Origin: Chitinophagaceae bacterium
Lineage (GTDB): Bacteria > Bacteroidota > Bacteroidia > Chitinophagales > Chitinophagaceae
Assembly: GCA_003509845.1 (NCBI GenBank)
Contig: DOMR01000268.1
Coordinates: 1-6,434 of the forward strand
Reading direction: 5' to 3'
DNA: 6,434 bases
In this document: in pieces, positions 1-3,740 of the stretch
Layout: each line of letters starts with the position of its first letter
Position numbering within the stretch: the first letter of the stretch is position 1
The notes under the pieces: generated by a model
What the model was told of the DNA's origin: nothing
The model's database searches: none
The model's input: the letters and a program-made list of their open reading frames with translations, nothing else
Made by a program: the position numbers and the translations under genes

Positions 1-463
1 GCATCGCTGGTTTTAAAACTTCTTCCAAACGCATCGTTCCATACTCTGCAAGCATCATACAAAGTCCACCAGGAGTGCCAGGTGTTGTTGCTGCTAATGG
101 ACCATATTCGGGAGGAAAATTCATTCCTTTGCTCTTAAAAAATTCAGGTGTTGCACCTGTAGGAGCCACACCCATGGCGGATATAGCGATAACTTGTTTT
201 GTTTTTGGATTGTAAATTAACGCCTGTGTTTCACCACCCCAACTAAGCACATCCCACATCGTACAAGTGGCTGCTAACATAGCACAGGCAGCATCTACAG
301 CATTTCCACCTTTGTTAAAAATAATAGAACCAGCCGTTGCAGCAAGTGGTTTACCAGTAATGGCCATCCAGTTTTTTCCATGCAATGGAGGTTTTTGAGT
401 AGGTTGCGTTTTTGCTGTGTAAGACAGGATTAAAAAAGCAAATACAAATTTTAATATTTTCAT
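1..463 (-). CDS. gamma-glutamyltransferase-family protein, secreted, N-terminal part only
   Basis: The frame opens at the ATG at 463-461 and runs without a stop off the left edge, giving 154 codons. Residues 1 to about 17 (MKILKFVFAFLILSYTA) form a Sec-type signal peptide with no lipobox cysteine, so the product is probably exported to the periplasm. Residues 38-63 (GKPLAATAGSIIF, then KGGNAVDAACAM) match the start of the Ntn-hydrolase gamma-glutamyltransferase fold, where the helix A-x-GG-NAVDAA is highly conserved. Family members cleave the gamma-glutamyl bond of glutathione or related amides after autoprocessing at a threonine; that residue lies outside this window. Two usual features differ: the glycine-rich strand reads SWGGETQALIY (74-84), and the segment normally carrying a substrate-binding arginine before A-P reads AMGVAP (96-101). 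It may therefore be a divergent subfamily with another substrate. It is transcribed away from the 540-bp spacer; no clear ribosome-binding site precedes the ATG. Family assignment is secure, substrate is not. Confidence 0.85.
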   Translation of the reverse strand, partial: MKILKFVFAFLILSYTAKTQPTQKPPLHGKNWMAITGKPLAATAGSIIFNKGGNAVDAACAMLAATCTMWDVLSWGGETQALIYNPKTKQVIAISAMGVAPTGATPEFFKSKGMNFPPEYGPLAATTPGTPGGLCMMLAEYGTMRLEEVLKPAM

Positions 464-550
464 AGGATTGAAATTACAAGAAGGAATTGATTTTTTTGAA
501 TCTAATTTTTTTAAAGAAAATGTTTGTTAATAAATCTTGTAATAATAGAT

Positions 551-829
551 TTAATACCTTTTTATTTAAATAAACTATTACTATTACGGGTGTTAATACC
601 TTAACAACCTTCTTATACACATACTTATATTTTTAGTGTTCACTCGTTATACACTTTAATACACAGTTTTATAAACATATTTTATAGATAGTTTTTTATA
701 TTTACTAACCATTATTTCTTCTTTTTAGAAGGTTATTAAATGATAAAATATTTAGTATCCACTACTTATATACTGTTAATTAACTGGGTGTAAAATGAGT
801 TTATTTTGGACCTTTACCCCTTAATACCT
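551..829 (+). repeat. three copies of TTAATACCT plus a partial fourth
   Basis: The 9-mer TTAATACCT occurs exactly at 551-559, 593-601 and 821-829, always in the same orientation. A shorter form, AATACCT, lies at 943-949 inside the hairpin loop and stem before the PpiD-like gene. Three exact copies in 540 bases are more than base composition predicts (about 0.01 expected by my rough estimate). The copies are dispersed, not tandem. They could be binding sites for an unknown regulator or iteron-like elements of an origin; no known motif is recognised. Confidence 0.5.
613..677 (+). promoter_or_regulatory. cluster of four DnaA-box-like sites
   Basis: Four 9-mers in the same orientation resemble the DnaA consensus TTATNCACA: TTATACACA at 613-621 (exact), TTATACACT at 647-655, TAATACACA at 657-665 and TTATAAACA at 669-677, each of the last three with one mismatch. 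The last three are packed at 10- and 12-base spacing, which would suit cooperative DnaA binding on nearly the same face of the helix. The flanking DNA to the right is extremely AT-rich. Assignment rests on motif matching only. Confidence 0.5.
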
Positions 830-873
830 CTAAACCCTAGTACTTGTTCTAGTTCTGTCCACATAATTTTTAT

Positions 874-895
874 AAAAAAAGGTGGTTTTCCACCT
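874..895 (-). terminator. intrinsic terminator facing the minus strand
   Basis: Read on the minus strand, AGGTGG (895-890), loop AAAA, CCACCT (885-880) form a perfect 6-bp stem followed directly by a T-run (879-874). This is a textbook rho-independent terminator. On the plus strand the hairpin is followed by AAAATAC, so it should not terminate there. No minus-strand gene lies immediately upstream of it (to its right), so it would end either antisense transcription coming out of the PpiD-like gene or a short minus-strand RNA. Confidence 0.6.
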
Positions 896-921
896 AAAAT
901 ACTACTTATTAACCCTTAGTT

Positions 922-930
922 TGTGGATAG
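922..930 (-). promoter_or_regulatory. DnaA-box-like site in opposite orientation
   Basis: The plus strand reads TGTGGATAG, which is CTATCCACA on the minus strand, one mismatch from TTATCCACA. It lies about 75 bases before the start of the PpiD-like gene and at the far end of the spacer from the main box cluster. Oppositely oriented boxes at both ends of an AT-rich region are common in bacterial origins. The site also abuts the hairpin at 931-954. Confidence 0.4.
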
Positions 931-956
931 AAATAAGGCCGCAATACCTTATTTTT
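931..956 (+). promoter_or_regulatory. hairpin in the leader of the PpiD-like gene
   Basis: AAATAAGG (931-938) and CCTTATTT (947-954) are perfect 8-bp complementary arms around an 8-base loop, CCGCAATA, and the stem continues into T residues to 956. It resembles a weak intrinsic terminator on the plus strand because of the T-run, but the stem is mostly A-T. It lies about 50 bases before the ATG at 1004. It could stop plus-strand transcripts from the spacer, shape the mRNA leader, or simply accompany the DnaA box that ends at 930. Confidence 0.45.
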
Positions 957-957
957 G
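950..957 (+). promoter_or_regulatory. possible Bacteroidota-type -7 element for the PpiD-like gene
   Basis: TATTTTTG at 950-957 fits the Bacteroidota primary-sigma -7 consensus TAnnTTTG exactly and would give a leader of roughly 40 bases before the ATG at 1004. The only TTTG upstream (920-923) is 26 bases away, longer than the usual spacing of about 19-21, so the -33 element is not convincing. The site also overlaps the right arm of the 931-954 hairpin. Confidence 0.28.
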
Positions 958-961
958 CTCT

Positions 962-976
962 CCGGTAAATTGCCGG
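962..976 (+). promoter_or_regulatory. short GC-rich hairpin upstream of the PpiD-like gene
   Basis: CCGG at 962-965 and CCGG at 973-976 can pair around TAAATTG, giving a four-pair GC stem that a T-G wobble and an A-T pair can extend. A T-rich tract (TTATTTTATTTATT) follows. The stem is short for a terminator and sits only 27 bases before the ATG, so a role in the mRNA leader is as likely as termination. Confidence 0.3.
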
Positions 977-1003
977 TTATTTTATTTATTATAATTCGTT
1001 TTT

Positions 1004-3085
1004 ATGTCTGTTATTCAAAGTATTCGTGACAGAGGCACGTGGATCATTTTTACTATTATCGCTGTAGCCTTAATTGCTTTTATTTTACAAGATGGTGTTG
1101 GACGTCAAAATGGTAGCACTACCACAACCCTTGGTACTGTAAATGGTGAAGAAATTGGAAAAGTAGCCTTTGAAGAAAAAGTAGAAATCCAGGTTCAAAA
1201 CTATGCATCTCAAGGAATTAAGAGAGAGCAAATCATTGGTTTCTTGTGGAACCAAGAGGTTGATCTTTTATTATTCAAATCAGAGCAACAAAAATTGGGC
1301 ATTACTGTCGGAAATAAGGAATTAAACGATGTTTTATTTGGTAATGAATCTCCTTTTAGACAAGAGTTCACTGATAGAGCAACTGGTGAGTTTAAGGTTA
1401 ATGATGCGCGTCAAGCAATTGCACAACTTAAAAAAAGTAAAAACGTAGACCAAATAAACCAAATAGAAAAATTTTATATTGCGCCCTCTATTGAAAACAG
1501 ACAAAGAAGTAAATACCAGGCGTTAGTAATTAAAGGAATTCAATTTCCAAAATGGTTGGCGGATAAAGAATTTGCAGAAACAAATGCAATTTCAAATATT
1601 TCTTATGTGTCAGTACCATATAGTAGTATAATTGACAGCACTATTAAAGTAAGCAATGATGATGTTGCTACTTATTTAAAACAAAACGAGGCCGCTTACC
1701 AAGTAGATGAAACTTCTAGAAATATAAGTTTTGTTGCTTTTAGCGCAGCCCCCTCCTCCGCTGATAGTGCTAATGTTTATAACCAAGTTGTTTCACTAAA
1801 AGCAGATTTTAAAAACGCGAGCGATGTTTCTTCTTATTTAAATAAAGTTGGATCAGAAAATATATTTTATAATAGTTATTTGAGTAAAAACAGAATACAA
1901 GTTCCTCAAAAAGATTCTATTCTTTCTTTACCTATCGGAGGCGTTTTTGGTCCTTATATTGATGGAAGAAATTATAGTATAGCAAAAGTTATTGCAACTA
2001 CACAGTGGCCCGATAGCACAAGTGTTAGGCATATTTTAATTGCTACAACCAACCCTCAAAATGGCCAACAAATTAAAGACGATAGTGTAGCAAAAAAATT
2101 AGCGGATAGTATTAGTTTCGCCATACGCGGCGGCGCTTCTTTTGATGCGTTGTGTCAACAATATTCGGACGATCAAGGAAGTAAACCAACCGGCGGAACA
2201 ATAGATATGTTTCCTCAAGCACAAATGACGCCAGCTTTTAATGATTTTTCATTTGCAAATCCCGTTGGAACCAAGCAGGTTGTTAAAACAGAATTTGGTT
2301 ATCACTATGTTGAAATTTTAAAACAAACACCAAAAGTAGCATCTTATAAAATTGCTTATTTATCTAAGCCATTATTACCAAGCACAGAAACAATTAACTC
2401 CGCTTCAACAGCTGCAGCACAATTTGCTACCTCTAGTACGGATATAAAATCATTCAACTCAAACGCCGTTAAAGCAAACAAACAAGCGCTACCAGCTACG
2501 AATATTAAAGAAAATGATTTTAGTATTCAGGGTATTGGTGAATCAAGGGCGATGGTGCGCTGGGTTTATGAAAAATCGGTAAATGATATTTCAGAACCAT
2601 TTGAGGTAGAAGATAATTATTTGGTTGCAATTATTACCAGCGAAGATAAAAAGGGCCTAATGGGTGTTGATGCAGCAAGACCACAAGTAGAAGGAATAAT
2701 TAGAGATGAAAAAAAGGCGAGCATCATTAAAACAACATTGAAGGGTAATTCATTAGAAGCATATGCTAGTGCGGGAAAAACAATCGTACAAAAATTAGAT
2801 AGTATTGGTTATGTATTTTCTATGCTATCAAATGTTGGAAATGAACCGAAGGTAGTAGGCGCTGCTTTTAATAAAGCATTATTAAACAAAGTAAGTGAGC
2901 CTATAGCTGGAAATACTGGTGTTTTTGTTTTAAGTGTAAACGCACTGGGCGCAAAACCGGCGCAACAAGATCCTTTATTATACAAAGAGGAAACACTACA
3001 AAGATTAAGAAATGTAATGTTTAGAACGAACGTCGCCCTTAGAAAAGCGGCTAGTATTAAAGATAATAGATCAAAGGTGTATTAA
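1004..3085 (+). CDS. ppiD: PpiD-like membrane-anchored periplasmic peptidyl-prolyl isomerase/chaperone
   Basis: This 693-residue protein is close to the usual length of Bacteroidota PpiD/SurA-like foldases. A short cytoplasmic N-terminus (MSVIQSIRDRGT) is followed by one transmembrane helix at about 13-28, which anchors the rest in the periplasm, where such proteins help newly exported and outer-membrane proteins to fold. Residues about 35-330 form the SurA-N/PpiD chaperone region. A parvulin rotamase domain spans about 335-441: SVRHIL (340-345), SFDALCQQYSDDQGSKPTGG (379-398), M408, F412 and FGYHYVEILK (431-440). Both catalytic-pocket histidines (H343, H434) and the hydrophobic pocket residues are present, so isomerase activity is plausible. 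Residues 442-693 are a helical C-terminal chaperone extension typical of the family. The ATG places the anchor at the correct distance from the N-terminus. The gene is probably monocistronic: a strong terminator follows 25 bases after the stop, and a structured leader precedes it. Confidence 0.9.
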   Translation: MSVIQSIRDRGTWIIFTIIAVALIAFILQDGVGRQNGSTTTTLGTVNGEEIGKVAFEEKVEIQVQNYASQGIKREQIIGFLWNQEVDLLLFKSEQQKLGITVGNKELNDVLFGNESPFRQEFTDRATGEFKVNDARQAIAQLKKSKNVDQINQIEKFYIAPSIENRQRSKYQALVIKGIQFPKWLADKEFAETNAISNISYVSVPYSSIIDSTIKVSNDDVATYLKQNEAAYQVDETSRNISFVAFSAAPSSADSANVYNQVVSLKADFKNASDVSSYLNKVGSENIFYNSYLSKNRIQVPQKDSILSLPIGGVFGPYIDGRNYSIAKVIATTQWPDSTSVRHILIATTNPQNGQQIKDDSVAKKLADSISFAIRGGASFDALCQQYSDDQGSKPTGGTIDMFPQAQMTPAFNDFSFANPVGTKQVVKTEFGYHYVEILKQTPKVASYKIAYLSKPLLPSTETINSASTAAAQFATSSTDIKSFNSNAVKANKQALPATNIKENDFSIQGIGESRAMVRWVYEKSVNDISEPFEVEDNYLVAIITSEDKKGLMGVDAARPQVEGIIRDEKKASIIKTTLKGNSLEAYASAGKTIVQKLDSIGYVFSMLSNVGNEPKVVGAAFNKALLNKVSEPIAGNTGVFVLSVNALGAKPAQQDPLLYKEETLQRLRNVMFRTNVALRKAASIKDNRSKVY

Positions 3086-3109
3086 TATACCCCGTTCTTA
3101 GAGATATTG

Positions 3110-3140
3110 CGGCCCCGATCATTCGGGGCCGTTTCTTTTA
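3110..3140 (+). terminator. intrinsic terminator of the PpiD-like gene
   Basis: CGGCCCCGA (3110-3118) and TCGGGGCCG (3123-3131) form a perfect 9-bp GC-rich stem with loop TCAT, followed by TTTCTTTT. It begins 25 bases after the stop codon at 3085 and separates this gene from the DUF2480 gene. The minus strand has no T-run after the stem, so termination is one-directional. Confidence 0.93.
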
Positions 3141-3197
3141 AGCCACAATCTTCCAATTTCGTTAGTAGATATATTAAATAGTGCCTAATTTTACACT

Positions 3198-3704
3198 ATG
3201 TCAGACTCCTTAATAAATAAAGTTGCGGAAAGTGGATTAATTAGCATTGATCTGGCTAGTTTTTTACCAAACGACACGGTGGTTGTGTTTGATATAAAAC
3301 CCTATTTATTTATGGAGCTCATTTTAAAAGAAAAAGAGTTTAGGGCATCGCTAGCTGAAATTGACTGGAAAGAATACCAAGATAAAATAGTGGGCATACA
3401 TTGTTCGGCCGATGCTATCATTCCAATGTGGGCCAACATGTTGGTTGCTTCTAATTTAAGCAATACCGCAAAAGCGATTTATTTTGGAGATGAAAATAAA
3501 GTACGAGAACAAATTTTACTACAAGAGATAAATTTAATTAACGCTACCGAATATACCGATCAAAGAGTGGTTATTAAGGGGTGTGGAGATACACCAATTG
3601 GCGAGTCCGCTTATATTGCTATTACACAAAAATTAAGACCCGTTGTGAAAAGCATCATGTATGGGGAGCCTTGCAGCACTGTTCCGGTCTATAAAAAAAA
3701 GTAG
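3198..3704 (+). CDS. DUF2480 family protein, function unknown
   Basis: This 168-residue soluble protein, with no signal peptide or membrane segment, matches the DUF2480 family, found almost only in Bacteroidota, over its whole length. Recognisable family blocks are INKVAESGL (6-14), VVFDIKPYLF (29-38), LKEKEFR (43-49), IHCSADAIIPMWA (67-79), VVIKGCGD (124-131) and the highly conserved tail RPVVKSIMYGEPCSTVPVYK (147-166). Three cysteines (C69, C129, C159) all sit inside conserved blocks. Together with H68 they could bind a metal or act in redox chemistry, but that is inference; no reaction is established to my knowledge. The ATG at 3198 gives the usual family N-terminus. The gene follows the terminator of the PpiD-like gene by 57 bases, so it should have its own promoter, which I could not identify. 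It converges on polA with a gap of 36 bases. Confidence 0.93.
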   Translation: MSDSLINKVAESGLISIDLASFLPNDTVVVFDIKPYLFMELILKEKEFRASLAEIDWKEYQDKIVGIHCSADAIIPMWANMLVASNLSNTAKAIYFGDENKVREQILLQEINLINATEYTDQRVVIKGCGDTPIGESAYIAITQKLRPVVKSIMYGEPCSTVPVYKKK

Positions 3705-3740
3705 GACTTATTTCTATTTAAAATATTCTGGCAATAATTT

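Larger units (their letters stand above)
464..1003. other. AT-rich divergent intergenic region, candidate oriC / DnaA-binding locus
   Basis: This 540-bp stretch contains no convincing gene. It separates two divergently transcribed genes and has roughly 20-28% GC in the parts counted by hand. One exact DnaA box (TTATACACA, 613-621) and five one-mismatch boxes are present: 525-533 on the minus strand, 647-655, 657-665 and 669-677 on the plus strand, and 922-930 on the minus strand. Weaker two-mismatch sites lie at 755-763 and 855-863. From base composition alone I estimate about one box with at most one mismatch. The sequence around 660-720 is about 17% GC and could serve as an unwinding element. 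Short direct repeats (TTAATACCT, TACTTAT) add to the origin-like character. No dnaA, dnaN or parAB is in view, so a DnaA-titrating or DnaA-regulated locus is an alternative. Confidence 0.42.

Noticed and set aside
740..793. Short plus-strand ORF MIKYLVSTTYILLINWV
   Set aside because: Seventeen hydrophobic residues from an AT-rich spacer with no ribosome-binding site or conservation evidence; expected by chance.
937..3114. Ten-base inverted repeat flanking the PpiD-like gene (GGCCGCAATA at 937-946, complement at 3105-3114)
   Set aside because: Matches of ten bases between two places in a 6.4-kb window are expected by chance, and there are no insertion-sequence features or target duplications.
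3705..3740. Bidirectional terminator between the convergent DUF2480 and polA genes
   Set aside because: The 36-base gap shows no stable stem. The T-run on the minus strand (opposite the A-run at about 3692-3700) has no hairpin before it, so termination here cannot be supported.
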